Below, one piece after another: positions 1 through 11,634 of a stretch of 64,000 bases of DNA. The notes under the pieces are model-generated. The model did no database searches. It was given only the letters and a program-made list of their open reading frames with translations, and was not told the origin of the DNA. Source of the stretch: Polytrichum commune (Eukaryota > Streptophyta > Polytrichopsida > Polytrichales > Polytrichaceae); NCBI GenBank assembly GCA_950295325.1, contig OX485806.1, positions 12,090,001 to 12,154,000 of the forward strand, given 5' to 3'. Position 1 is the first letter of the stretch. Each line of letters begins with the position of its first letter. Both the position numbers and the translations under genes were made by a program.

Positions 1-209
1 CTTGTATAATCAATTAAGGAACCCATAAACATGTACATCCAATAGTCATAGCTAAATCAAGGGCAATCCGATTTCAATATGAATTTTTGTTGATCCTTCA
101 TCGTAGATTTGCTAGTGTGACACAACTTCTTTTGTGTAAATCCAATCAATAGAAGTTGGAGAATGTGAAACACAAACTGAATAACACCCGCAATGCGTGT
201 GCCTCCTTG
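1..209. repeat. Repeat family K, left part
   Basis: This stretch matches 23990-24110: both read through a GTGTAAAT...AGAAGTTGGAGAA stretch followed by AATAACACCC. The right part of the same repeat resumes at 1463-1600 and matches 24570-24710. The copy here is therefore split by the hAT element at 210-1462. No coding potential was recognised, and the class of the repeat is unknown. Confidence 0.5.
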
Positions 210-284
210 CAGGGCTGTTTTTTCACAAAGTTTTTACCCGTCCACGTCCAAAAACCTCGAATTGAAAGGCAAAAAAAATTGCAA

Positions 285-407
285 CCCGTCCCAAAACCGG
301 TAATTTCAAAACCAGCCCGTCCATGGAAAGGTTGAAGAAAAAACAACCCGTCCCAAAACCGGTAATTTCTAAACCAACCCGTCCATGAAAAGGTTAAAGG
401 AAAAAAC
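285..407. repeat. 62-bp tandem duplication of subterminal motif
   Basis: Two copies of about 62 bp, each starting AACCCGTCCCAAAACCGGTA and ending in an A-rich run, lie just inside the left end of hAT-1. They multiply the putative transposase-binding motif. Confidence 0.7.
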
Positions 408-615
408 AAATCGATAAAGATAACCCGAAAGATGTCGGCATGTGATTGGTGCACTTGCCACTTGGAAACAATAGTATCTTACTATCTTCATTCATTTCTG
501 CTTTTTCTATTATAATTACCAATTTGCCAGTCTGCCACTGCCCCATTTTGTCTGTTTGTCCACAGACTAGTTCAGAGAAACTGAACTAGACTCAGTCACT
601 CAAACTCAGTCACTC

Positions 616-842
616 AAACTCAACCGGTTCATTTGAAACTAACTCGAATTCAAGAAGTTGGAGAGTGCCGCTGGAACAATCTCCTCCTGCAATCTTGAAC
701 TTCAACAGGTGTTTTCTCAAACTCAACCGGTTCATTTGAAACTAACTCGAATTCAAGAAGTTGAAGAGTGCCGCTGGAACAATCTTCTCCTGCAATCTTG
801 AACTTCAACAAGTGTTTTCTCAAACTCAACCGGTTCATTTGA
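616..842. repeat. 103-bp tandem repeat, 2.2 copies
   Basis: Units start at 616, 719 and 822 (the third is partial), each beginning AAACTCAACCGGTTCATTTG. The two full copies differ at only a few positions, so the duplication is recent. It sits inside hAT-1. The AACCGGTTCAT core recurs in the 43.3 kb tandem array and near 24.7 kb. Confidence 0.85.
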
Positions 843-1582
843 CGACTGCAATCAAGTTATGTCTCACCGGTCTCTCAGTTGCTTTAGCTTTCAGTTGCAT
901 ATGTTCGATTCATAAGCATCCTAAATCTTGAGAGTCTTATTCCTCTCTTTTGTTGTGGGTTGAGTGCAGATTCGAGGGCTATGCAGGAAATTTCTGTCAA
1001 TTCGAGTTAAACCCTAGCAAATTGCAGGGTTGAGCTTGTAAGTTGTTGGGTCAATGTATGAGTAGATATTTGAGCCTTACATGTTTATATATACTAATTC
1101 TTATTCAATTACTAAGTTTACCTTCAATTGTAATCTTTGACATTATGTTAAAAAGGTTCTAAATTTTGTGGTTGATGAATTAATGTATGCAGGTGAATCA
1201 AGCACTTCAAGATTGATAGTTTGATTGGGTATTAGTGGTTTGATTGCATTATGCTTATATTCACATGTCATATATGACATAACGTAATTGATATTTGTAC
1301 CATTTTTTTTAATTTAAAAAATGTTATTTTTAGAACCCGTCCAAAGTGAATTTGACACGTCCCAAAACCGGTTCATTTTCTAAGAACCCGTCCACTGGAA
1401 ATGTTTTTTGTTTATGAACATGTCCCTAGACATGGTAGGGACCTTGTGAAAAAACACCCCTGCCTCCTTGGTTCTTCATTTATGTGAGGTATATTTCAAA
1501 GATTCCTCTAAAACGATCAGTGATTGTCCCAAGGACTTGCACTTCGACCGCTTTTTCTCAAACTCAATTGGTTTATCTGTAA

Positions 1583-1805
1583 CTACATTATTTTGTCTAA
1601 TCAATGTGGGTTACCTTTCGGAGTCACATGTTGCTGTAATTTTTTACCGACATCATCATTTTTTACCAACTAAGTTATATCATATTGTTCGGCATGCAAA
1701 CTAACTACTTATGTTGTTTGGGTAAAAAATGACACTCCTAGTAAAAGGTCGTAGGAATACGTAACTCCATATGGCAACCCACACTAATTAGACAAAATAA
1801 TGTAG
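1583..1805. mobile_element. Short MITE with 33-bp inverted ends (family L)
   Basis: The left arm starts CTACATTATTTTGTCTAAT and its reverse complement ends the element at 1805, with 3 mismatches over about 33 bp. The arms are joined by an AT-rich centre of about 150 bp. It has no coding capacity, and I could not fix a target duplication. It lies inside repeat family K. Confidence 0.6.
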
Positions 1806-3994
1806 CATTCAGTGCTCCCCGTTCATTTTGTCGAAGATCGATCTATTGAGAATGTTGCAAAATTCAACTCTTCCATTGCACCCACCCTAACGTATTTCGT
1901 TTTTGACTCAAGATTTTGCCGTGCAGGTGCTTCTTTTAAGATTCACCTTTTTTGGATTCCGAGAAAGTCCACGTGGCGGGTTGAGTGGGTTTCAAGCAAT
2001 GTACGACCGCCATGTGGCAAAGTGTCAACAATATTCACTTGTGAAAAGCCAAACCACGGTTGCAATGGAAGAGATCCATTGCGAAAAGTCTCCCATGGAC
2101 TTGTAAATTCATGCATATACACAAGTGTTTGGCCCCCCAAAGTTCTTAGGGAGCACATTTGGTTTGAGGTTCATGTGCATGTGTTACTCGTGCGGATGTC
2201 AATTGCGGGTGATGAATAGTGTGGTTCATTTGCTCTTCTCACAAAACACATGTCGCTTGTAAAGTAGATGGGTCTTAAATGGTCACTTTTTTCCAACTAT
2301 CCCACCTCTCCTAAGACATGAAACACACAATAGCTTAGATGGTTAGCAAATCCAACTAAGGTTGTGTCACTTTCCTCATCATTTTTGGGAGACCATATGA
2401 ATATCTCATTCAATATCAAAGTGGAGATTCTAGTGCTTATTAAATGGCAACATAGATCCCCCCCACCTTCAAATTTATGTTGACTCTTGAGTCTAGAATG
2501 TTTGACGTATTTTGAACATGTAGTCCAATCTCTATTAAACATAAGTCTTGTTGGTGTCCATTCTTGTATCCACGGACCTAACCACATACCACTCAAATGT
2601 AGGTGTTCAATTAAAGATAAGTAATTGAGTTAGGCACATGTGCTTTTTTACCAAAATCTAACTACTTGTCTACCTTTAGCAAACATGTCTTCCTTAAGGT
2701 AGTCTAGAATGAAATATTTTCCTAGATTTGATCCAATATGATACGTGGTTCATTAAGCTTCATTGCCTAAGAGCATGATCACATGTTGTACACGAAGGGG
2801 TGTCTCAATAGGGGTAACATTGCCTTAGAGGGCAGTAGTCTAATTATATGTTCCACATGCTCGCTCTATATGAGCACTATAAACTATGGGTCTCGGGATC
2901 AAAACTAATACCTTACAATGCACAAGGCTTTACATAGAAATAGTGGAAGCTAAGATTCTATTTGGTCGAAGATTGTGAGACATTGATAATTGCTTCCTTT
3001 GTAGAAGAGTTGAAGGTCAACCCTTAAGAAGTTGCACAACCTTGAAGGGATGAAGGTTCTAGAGGAGAGAGAAACCACCTCTAAGTTGGTGACAATGAAA
3101 ACACAACCACAAAGCTTCTATTTTATAATAAAACTCGCGTTTAAATTGGCCATGTAGGTGAAAGAGGCGTTCCTATTAATAACGTATGAACATGCTCTAA
3201 AGCCCAAGGGTGCACTCAATGTAGAGATTCAACATGACATGAGTGGGTAACATTTCTACAACCCCCCTTATTACATTTACCATGATCGATTTTAAGGTTA
3301 ATGGTTTCTATATAATATCTCACTACTTGCGATTCATTCATTTTGACAAATCAAACTCAACCAAATAAAATAAAAGTGGCCTCCAAACATGTGTGAAAGT
3401 TTGAACTACAATGTCTCATTTTTTTCCTTTTCAAAATCTACTTTAAAAGTGCTAAAAGAAGATCAATAGTCCTTTGGCATATAAGCATAGATGACCTAAA
3501 CCGTATGTTGAACTAACATTTAAGTATATTTGAACAAACCACTTGTCCAAAAATAATAAGGGATGTGCACTTGTGAGGACAAAAACATCAAACAATGACA
3601 ACAACAAAAGCAACAACACAACAACCACAACTTTGAATGTTTGTATTTCATGCTTGCCAACCATCATGTTTATGTAATTTTGCAATCTAATGCACGTCAC
3701 ATCGGTGGTTGGAATTATCCAAAATTCATGCATAAATCCAAATACACTAAAAACCCTAGTTCTTGGTAAGAAGTGGGTTCAAAGTCCTTCAATGTTTAAA
3801 GGGTGCTCCACCAAGCTCAATCCCATTCTCTCTCCTAGCACACACTCAAGTGTTAAGTTAATCCTTAGAAGTTGCAAGCTCCCAATTCTACGGTCCTCAA
3901 GGTGGCTGGGCTTATACATACCGCCACCAATTAAAAGAAACTTCTTAATTGGTCCATGTTTTGTGAAACTATATTTAGCACAACCCGTTGCAAA
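1806..3994. other. Intergenic relic DNA, no gene seen
   Basis: No gene is recognised here. One arm of MITE family I (ACCACTCAAATGTAGGTGTTC) is present at about 2585-2640 with no partner. The remaining short open frames lack any family signature and have AT-rich, non-coding composition. Confidence 0.4.
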
Positions 3995-4395
3995 GAGGAC
4001 CAACGGAGTATATATATGTAAATGCAAGATGGATGTAAAGTCTACATGGATTCTTACATGGCATTGAATGGATCATGTTTCATGGTCACTTGGACTATTT
4101 TCAAAAACCACCTCTTGGGAGGTAGGCCTAGCACAAAACCGAGAGACCATGGCATTCCAAACGCTCGCAGCCATTGATTTAGTAAATTTTATCATGTGTG
4201 AGGACCCGCATGAATAGAAAACCATTGAAATAGCATTTGGTTCAGGGCCCGGTCAAATATGACTTCACACTACACTTGAGGATCCATGACCACACTACAT
4301 GAGTTTGGAGGTGTCTTGGGACGGCCTTTGGACACTTTCTTTTGGGCTCTCACCATTTCATGGTCACGGCTCTTGGCCCGTGTGTGAAGTGGCCC
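3995..4395 (+). mobile_element. Harbinger-type MITE, family C, 5'-truncated copy
   Basis: From about 3995 the sequence follows the complete family C copies at 9442 and 34614. It includes the internal palindrome at about 4095-4145 and ends at the right terminus CGTGTGTGAAGTGGCCC followed by TTA. The left terminus is missing, so no target duplication can be given. It is non-coding. Confidence 0.7.
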
Positions 4396-6964
4396 TTAGA
4401 GCTATCTACAAGCTAATTGGAGGCAAGTGGAGTCCCGATCATACTTTAAAGGGTATTCTTGTAGAGGTTGTTTTATTTCATATATACTGCATTGATTATC
4501 CCAATTAGTGCATGTTACTTTTTGGAGTTACGCAGTGGTATAACTATTTAATGAGAATGTAATGTTTTACCAAGCAAAGTCCTTTTATATTCTTTAATGT
4601 CCAAACAACCTATTGAACTTTCGTTAGTAAAAATTGAAAGCCTGAGTAACACATTGTTGCATTGCATAACTCAGAATAATAACACACACTCATTGGAGGG
4701 GAGAATGAGTGTAGTGTTGGAATGTAGTTTCCACTTGGGATTCAAGAGGGTTCCAACAAATTTTAGATTGACATGTGGCAAAACTTGAGGGGAAAATAAT
4801 AAATATCTTGTCAAAGTAGAGAGGCCTCTATGTTAGTCTAGATTTATTGTGGTTTTCCTACCTTTTGTTGATTGGTTATCGGGCCCTTCTGGATATTAAA
4901 GACAAGTATTGAAAACATTTACAATGCCATTTTTCTTATCCTATCCCCTAAGGGATGGACTCTTCATACCATGTACAAACTAACGTGAGTGTAAGAAGGA
5001 ATATTATTTGAGGCATTAGTGTACATAGTATACATAAGGGAGAGGGATTATTTTTCTCTATTGTGCACATCTAAAAAGGCTATTAATTTTTTTGGAATTG
5101 AAAGGTAGATGTCCTCAAAGGGACCTTAAGGTATAGAGAAAATTTGATAATAGATGTGTTAGTTTCATCCAATTTGCGTTTTCTTCCATAATTATCATAT
5201 GATCATAGTCTTAGTGATTACCATGTTTGTTCTTGTTAGGGTTTGCATTTGAGTTCTAGGTTTCTACAAACTAAAGGCTTTTGGAGTGCTCATGAGCATC
5301 CTTGACTTTTTCTCTCCGGATTGTGGCTAGGTTATTGACAATGTGCTCATGTTTGCTTATTTGATACAATCATAGAGTTACATGCTATGGGTGAAAAAAT
5401 GTTCAATGCCTTTCTCATTGGAAAGTGAAAGTAGAATTTATATGTAATAAGGTCTATTAAATTCATGATTTATAGTTTGTATATGTAGTTGAGGCATTTA
5501 TCACATTAAATTCATAAGATAGTATAAATATGTGAGTCCATTTTCCATCATGTTGTTAGTACATATACATTTGTTTCCCTCTATAAATTTCTCATATATA
5601 GGGGATTTAATTTCATAGTGACCCACACACGTCAATTAGGTATCCAACAAAGTCCCCCCCCCCCCCCGGCAGTCCTGTCCCAAGTACTTGTAAATTTGAA
5701 TACCAAACCATAAGTACATCACCAACAATACAAGTCCCAAAGCACTTGTCGTGCACAACTAAAAATTTTGCAAATCTTTCACAATGGTAGCACACTCCTC
5801 ATGCATGCAACATGGAAACATCATGAGGAGTAAGTCTTAATCTATTGTAAGAAAAGGGGGCAACATGAGGATTTGAGAGGAAACAACATTCATTGGGTAT
5901 GATGGGTTACTAAGACACCTCATCCACTCCCGAATTACTTGTACATAACCTAAATATCAAGCGAACAATATTCTAAGATATAAATAGTACTCTACTTACA
6001 ATACGAATTCGTAGTACATGTCTTGCTATGGCATTCTACAAATCTACATGAGATTTATGTGGCACAAACCACCCAACCATGAGCTATGGAGAGGAGGCTT
6101 CAGATTGCACTATCTTATGAATGGGGTTCTAGTATAGTCAACTAGAGTTCTTAGGGTGATTTTTAATGTAGGTTGCTCGTCCACTAGATTCTAGGTAATA
6201 GTCGGTTGGAGGTGTTCTCATATAGATACGCAGAAGCAACCAACCAACCACATTATGATGGCCTACTAGAATGTGGAGAGTTGTGACTTTGAGCCACTAG
6301 ACCTCCATGAGCCCGCTAAACACTTGAAAACAACAATATGGTAGTTGGTTGGTACATATAACACCACTCCGCTAGTTTCCATCTACATTTTGTCCTTATT
6401 CCCACTAAAATCTGGTGGACGAGTGACCTACATGAAAATCTCACCCTTAATGTACTCCCTCGTACATGAAACTTTACACTCGGATCATTGAAAATTTTGC
6501 AAATCTATCACAATGGTACACTCTAACCTCCATAATATCATGCATGTGGCAACCAAAGTGCACATGATATTAAGGAGGTTGTGACCATAGAGAATTAGTG
6601 TAGCTCGTGACATTGTAGAATAACACAAAGTCAACATTGCAATGATGATAATGATGACAACATGATGCATGCGAGCGTGTGGTTTGAATTCTTCGATGGA
6701 ATATTTCATGTCAAAACCCATGATATGTGAGAGGGATATGTGACAACTAGGGAGATTTAAACTAAGCACATATGTTCCCCTAAGGTTTGGGGATATAAGA
6801 GAGGGAGTGGCATTACGGAGGGTGACAATACGGAGGTTAGGGTGTAGCATACTTTTGCTGCAAGCAACATGAAAACATCGTGAGTAGTGAGTTACACTAT
6901 ACATTGGAAGCCGCGGGAATGCAAATGGCAACATGCATGGGTGTAGTGTTTTTGGGTTATTGAC
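4396..6964. other. AT-rich intergenic region, no gene seen
   Basis: No coding family is recognised. The segment 4718-4850 is repeated at 62120-62235. A segment around 5750-5830 (AAATTTTGCAAATCT...ACAATGGTA) is repeated at about 6490-6560. A 15-nt C tract lies at about 5655. The minus-strand open frame of 190 codons at 6485-7057 begins inside a MITE and shows no family features. Confidence 0.45.
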
Positions 6965-7552
6965 GATTGGTTTACCACATGCACCATGAAGTCGAACCAT
7001 AGAAGATGGCCTTTTTCCATCGTCCGACTTCATGGTCCGATTTCTCAAAAAATCCAATTTACCGACCCTTTGGGCCCCTCACTCGGTGTAAACCAAATGT
7101 GGACCAAGGGGAATGACCATGCACCAAAAAGTGAACGTGCTGATTTTTTTTTAATTTATGTCCAAAAACAGAGGTTTTGGAAAGAAAACAAATCATAATA
7201 AAAAATAAAAATAAAGTTTGACCATTCTTTTGTCTTCTCTTGTCTTCATCTCCTCTTCCCTCCAAAAAAAAATTATTAAAATTTTATCATAACAGCATAT
7301 CTCTGCCATGGGCCTTGCCCCTTTTTTTACCAAAGCATCTCTTATACCTCTCCCATCACAAAACTCGTTGGACGATGTCAGTGGATAATGTAGACCTTCA
7401 AACATGTCTTTTGGGGACCTCGAACTCCATGCTCGCCCTGACCATTTTGTCCTTGGTGTAAACCAGAGTGGTCCTGGGACAAGCTCAACAACCAATCACA
7501 AATTTTACAAGGCCTTGGGACGACTTCATGGTCCAAGGTGTAAACATGTTGA
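6965..7552. mobile_element. Harbinger-type MITE, family A, diverged copy
   Basis: This copy aligns along its length with the complete family A element at 15276-15873. Shared blocks are GACCATGAAG near each end, a GTGTAAACCAAA...GTGGACCAA stretch and GGACAAAATG-type sequence near the right arm. Its termini have decayed (GGTTTACCAC at left, GGTGTAAACATG at right), so the boundaries are approximate and the target duplication is lost. It has no coding capacity. Confidence 0.65.
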
Positions 7553-7951
7553 TAAGTCGGAGTTGTTGTTTCTCCCGAACCAAGCTTGTAGATTCTTCCA
7601 AAAGAGGCCCACATGTTGCACCTTTAATCTCCGGCCTCCGGTCACGCACTGCAGGAGAAGGAAGGCGCCACCTTTCGAGGCTTAATTGTAAGCCTTTCCT
7701 CTCCTTTTTTTTCTTCTTTTCCCAAAGCATCATAATTCACAGCCAAGCACTCAACGAGCACTATGATTCATGACCGGGAAGAACCGGCCGCTAGTTGCCG
7801 ATGAACCGGTTGAATTTAAGATAGAATTCACGCTTGAAGTTCAAGCATTCGGGGAAATGAAAGGAGCGATTGTTGTAGGATGACGAGTCCATGGAATGTG
7901 TGCCTCGAATTGCTCAAGAAAAAAACCCAAAAGATCACAACATGTAACCAC
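7553..7951. other. Intergenic relic with a family D fragment
   Basis: A short fragment at about 7765-7830 carries GACCGGGAAGAACCGGC and GATGAACCGGTTGA, as in the 43.3 kb tandem array. Nothing else is recognised. Confidence 0.4.
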
Positions 7952-8334
7952 TAAGGTAGGGGTGGAAATTTCCGTCCAAATTTTAGATGTGCCTAGTTGG
8001 GATGTTGAAACTATTTTTTTTAATAAATTTTGAGCGCTCCACAAAGCTGGTGCAAGAGCAACTATGAAAAAATCAAAATTTTCCAACATGTTAATGATTT
8101 CTTACAAAATTTTAAAGGAAACCTTGTAGAGTGACCAACACTCGCACATAGGGTACGTGGTATATCCACATGGTGGATTTCTAAAACCGACCGTTGGCAG
8201 CGCTGTGAACGGTGAAAGCACCTTGATAGGTGCTTTTGTGAACCCAGGTAAAAACACCTAAATAGGTGCTTCCGACATAGGGGTCGACTTTAGGACCCGC
8301 ACGGAAATTGCCACCCCTACCTTAAGTTGGACTT
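7952..8334. mobile_element. MITE with GGTAGGGGTGG inverted ends (family G)
   Basis: The left end TAAGGTAGGGGTGGAAATTT is mirrored at 8311-8334, with about 24 bp of arm and one or two mismatches. If the element proper starts at GGTAGGGG, it is flanked by TAA on the left and TTA on the right, one mismatch from a TWA duplication of the Tourist/Harbinger type. A second, internal hairpin is built from AAGCACCT and AGGTGCTT at about 8216-8270. It is non-coding. Confidence 0.65.
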
Positions 8335-9441
8335 GGACACACGAGAGCATTTTTATCGATTATGGCCCGAAAACTCCCCCGATACCTCTAGGACGGGATG
8401 AATGGCCAATTAGGACGGGATGTGTTTTGGAGGCGACGATTCCCGCAAAGGAAAGTATGGGGGAATGGCGTTACTTTCGGGTGTGAAATTGTCGGCGGGA
8501 AGGATATTGTGTGGGATCCATGGACCCGGCCTCCTTCGCATGGAGTTCAGACAAAGGACAATCTCCACACGAGACTCGATGTTTTAGTCACTCGTTTGCA
8601 TGCGGGTGGTCGGTCACAAATGACTCGGAAATTTTTTGTCACTCGTGAATGTGGTGGGGGTTCACAAAAGCCATCCTCGAAACGGGGTTTGGTAGACCAA
8701 GGATAAAAACAATTTTTCTGGCCTTGGGATGTGATTCATCTTGGGGAGCTTGGTTTCAAGGTTTGGTCCCCTTTCTCTCTCGTTTTGGTTTAGAACCAAC
8801 TGTCCATTTTCAACTCCAATCGAAGACGGCAAAGAGCCCTCCTCATAGAGAAAATTTACGGCACGGTCGTCTCTGTCGACTCCCGGTCGGAGTTGAGAAA
8901 ACGGCCAGTGCGATACAAAAAGAAAGGAGACCAACCTTGAAACCCAACTCCCCAAGATTAAGCACATGTCAAATCAAAGTTTCCTTTGATCAACTGGGTC
9001 TACTAAACCTCGTTTCGGGAACAACATCATCGAACATGCAAGGGCCCCCTTCATCAAAGCATTGGTAGAATTCTTACTAGAGATGAATTGTCTTCAGAGT
9101 TACAAGACTGGATTCATTTATCACATTACACACCTCCTTACTTACGATATGTGGGACCAAGTATCAAATGAACATAATTCTCTTTAAATTTTGGAGTTTA
9201 CCGTTTAGGAGGGAGGGGAAGGGAAAAGGGGGGGAGGGGGGAGGCTCAGGCTATGCTAATGTGAACTTTTTTGACAAGCAATTGTAAATTAACAAAAAGA
9301 AATTTATTAATCAGAACCTCTTCTTTGGGAAGGAACCATCATCTAGCCGCTTAGTAACATCATGTTATGTTCTTATTGAGCCCTCCCGAAATCAATCATC
9401 CTTGGAACAAAGTATCAGCTCCTGAAAACTCACCCCCCTCA
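8335..9441. other. Open but unrecognised region
   Basis: Two overlapping plus-strand open frames (8398-8706 and 8649-9068) are open by composition. Neither shows a domain, a signal or a match to a family I know. A G-rich stretch lies at 9210-9242. I do not call a gene here. Confidence 0.35.
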
Positions 9442-9941
9442 GGACCACTTCACACACGAGACTGAGAGCCCATGACCATTACACTTCAAACACTCTCATT
9501 GGTGGAAAAAGGCAAAGCCGGTCCAACTTCGCTCCCCAATACGCTTGAGGGACCAACGGAGTATATATATGTGAATGCAAGATGCATGTAAAGTCTACAC
9601 GGACTCGTGCATGGCATCCAACGGACCACGTTTCATGGTCACTTGGACTTTTTTCAAAAGAGGTACTAGGCCTAACACAAAGCCGGGAGACCATGGCACT
9701 CCGAATGCTCACAACCGTTGGTTTTATTCTCTTTCATCATTTGTGAGGACCCGTATGAACAGAAACTCATTAAAACAACATTTGATTGAGAGCCCAGTCA
9801 CATATGACTTCACTCTACTCTCGAGGGCCCGTGACCACAGAACATGAGTTTGGAGGGTGTGTTGGGACGGCCTTTGGACACTTTCTTGTGGGCTCTCACA
9901 ATCTCACGGTCACGGCCCTTGGCTCGTGTGTAAAGTGGCCC
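9442..9941 (+). mobile_element. Harbinger-type MITE, family C, near-complete copy
   Basis: The left terminus is GGACCACTTCACACACGAG. The right terminus mirrors it as CTCGTGTGTAAAGTGGCCC. Its length of 500 bp equals the copy at 34614-35113, with which it aligns throughout. The target duplication has decayed. It has no coding capacity and depends on a Harbinger transposase. The block GGACCAACGGAGTATATATA is shared with the 3995 copy. Confidence 0.82.
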
Positions 9942-11152
9942 CTAGAGCTTGTTTCCCCACGTGGAATGTGCTCAAAATAAAATAACGGAGTTTTTTTTTT
10001 TTTAGGCCTTGAAATCAGTACAACCAGAACCAGCTGTAAATACCACTTTCGATCTCCACATGGGACCACAACAACTCCCAATCGAGACTTGTACTCCGCC
10101 TTTCTGAGCTGTCGGCTGTTGTCGTCGAGTTATTTGTGAGAACAAGTCGTGAATTGATGCACCCGATATTTTGAGAGGAAAGAAAAAAAAAGGCTCTCGA
10201 ATCGTATTCTATAAAAAAAAATCTGAAGGAGGGCGATCATCAAGCAAGCTGTGTGTAAACCTAACATCATTCTTCAAACGCATTATGTACGAGCGTTCGT
10301 TCGATCCTATGTTTGGGGAAAACCGACGGCTAGTTCATTATCAGCCGATGGATTTCCCCTCATGGCCGGTCCAAATATCCAACCATCGGATGGCAATCCG
10401 ACTGTAATTTCAATCCTCCAGCAATTAGCCGATGGACCAGAAAATGTCCCGGAAATGTAGCCGATTCTTCTTGTGAGTTACTGGATTTCAGCCGAAAGCA
10501 TCCAGAGCGCTATCTGTCTGGGGGGCATCTGATGATGCACTTGAGGAAGTACCCTAAACCTTAAACGTTTTGAATTATGCAACCTTTCCATGACCAAATC
10601 CAATTGCTTCTATGAAGAATTGGGGGACCCTTGGCCTTCAAGCGGTGAAGGCATTGCTAGGTTCAATTCCTGCCAAGGATATTAACTCTTCAAATTTAAA
10701 GTTTTGAACATGCCTTTCTTTTCACTTATTCAAGATTTTGTACTAAGAAATTATCTCTAATAACTTTTCATACATTTTTAAACAATTAGTGCTGATATGA
10801 ATTCCATTTAATCGGATATTGGCCAATGAAAATATGAAAATATAGGCAATTGGCCGATTGATTTTACAAAAAACCGGCTCTTGCCGATGTAAATTGGAAG
10901 AAATCGGACCCTTTGTGGAAACTACAGGCAATTAGCCACTAAGGCTTCAAAAACTTCCCGAACTCTGGTTCGATCGATCGATCTCAACAAACTCGTGGAG
11001 TTTGGATTGTAGCGGACATATTTTCACTACCTACATATGACTCCTAGGCAATCATCATGCTTCGATGAGAGAAATAGTTGAATCTACCATTGGGAGTAGA
11101 TTCGCAGGTTTTTTTGAGTCGTGCCGTAGGTCACTTGTCCAGGACTCATATA
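9942..11152. other. Intergenic region with GGCCGATT-type repeats and a tRNA-like fragment
   Basis: Several scattered copies of a (G)GCCGAT motif occur at 10320-10500 and 10810-10940. At 10631-10680 a 50-nt segment has tRNA-like parts, including a box-B-like GGTTCAATTCC and ends that could pair as CCTTGG/CCAAGG. It is too short to be a functional tRNA. No gene is seen. Confidence 0.35.
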
Positions 11153-11634
11153 CAGTAGCCTCCCGCCTAAGTACGCACCCGTTTAAGTATGCATCCCGGT
11201 AAAGTACGCATTATTTTCCCAAAAAAATAGGGTTCACGTTTATTTAGTTCAACATGTCATGGATTGTCATTTGGTGCAAGTTTTGAAGATTCTTGCATTT
11301 GGCTTTCAAGGTGACAGCCCGGACCTTACTTTGAAACGATTCAAACAACTTTCTAAGATCATCGAATGTTTCCTCAGCCTCTTCTCGAACTTCGGAGCAG
11401 AGCAACTGATCCTCTATATCAACCACTTGCTTATAAAGTGACTTGAATCCGTCTTGCTCAGCTTCGCTATGATCTCACATCACTGGGACTCATTGAGGCG
11501 TTTCCCGTTCGGTTTCTTCGACATTGCAGCCGAATCAAGCGATTAGGAACCCTAAACCCTAAAGTGCGCACCTACCGGCTAAGTACGCACAATCCTCCCA
11601 GGTTCAAGTTGCGTACTTAGGCGGGAGGCTATTG
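11153..11634 (-). mobile_element. Internally deleted pogo-like element (pogo-2)
   Basis: The ends are CAGTAGCCTCCCGCCTAAGT on the left and CAATAGCCTCCCGCCTAAGT on the right, read in reverse complement. They are flanked by TA dinucleotides at 11151-11152 and 11635-11636, as expected for the Tc1/mariner/pogo superfamily. Just inside each end are three copies of a (T)AAGTACGCA motif, probably transposase-binding sites. On the minus strand the element keeps the start of a pogo protein and a C-terminal tail, with the DDE core deleted. At 482 bp it is non-autonomous. Confidence 0.82.
11244..11528 (-). pseudogene. Pogo transposase remnant, N- and C-terminal ends fused
   Basis: From an ATG at 11526-11528 the minus strand reads MSKKPNGKRLNESQ, a TGA, then CEIIAKLSKTD. 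This resembles the N-terminal helix-turn-helix (KRL...KCEII..L) of pogo/Tigger transposases. After a frameshift the reading moves to a frame giving GFKSLYKQVVDIEDQL. It continues as an acidic, helical tail that stops at 11244. The whole catalytic DDE domain is missing. Assignment to the pogo group rests on this N-terminus and on the element's ends. The tail alone is not diagnostic. Confidence 0.55.

Larger units (their letters stand above)
210..1462. mobile_element. Non-autonomous hAT element (hAT-1)
   Basis: The left end reads CAGGGCTGTTTTTTCACAA. The right end, read in reverse complement, is CAGGGGTGTTTTTTCACAA. The element is flanked by a perfect 8-bp direct repeat, CCTCCTTG, at 202-209 and 1463-1470. 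A CAGGG-type terminus and an 8-bp duplication are the hAT signature. Both subterminal regions carry many copies of a CCCGTCC or CCCGTCCCAAAACCGGT motif, at about 235-400 and 1337-1400, as expected for transposase-binding repeats. No transposase reading frame is visible, so the element would need a transposase supplied in trans. The centre holds a 103-bp tandem repeat. Confidence 0.88.

Noticed and set aside
6485-7057. Open minus-strand frame of 190 codons
   Set aside because: It starts inside MITE family A and has poly-Ile and low-complexity parts and no recognisable domain. It is chance.
8398-9068. Overlapping plus-strand frames of 102 and 139 codons
   Set aside because: No family features, different frames, and no splice structure joining them.
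10631-10680. tRNA-like segment with GGTTCAATTCC
   Set aside because: Only about 50 nt long, without an anticodon arm. At best it is a piece of a SINE or a decayed tRNA.
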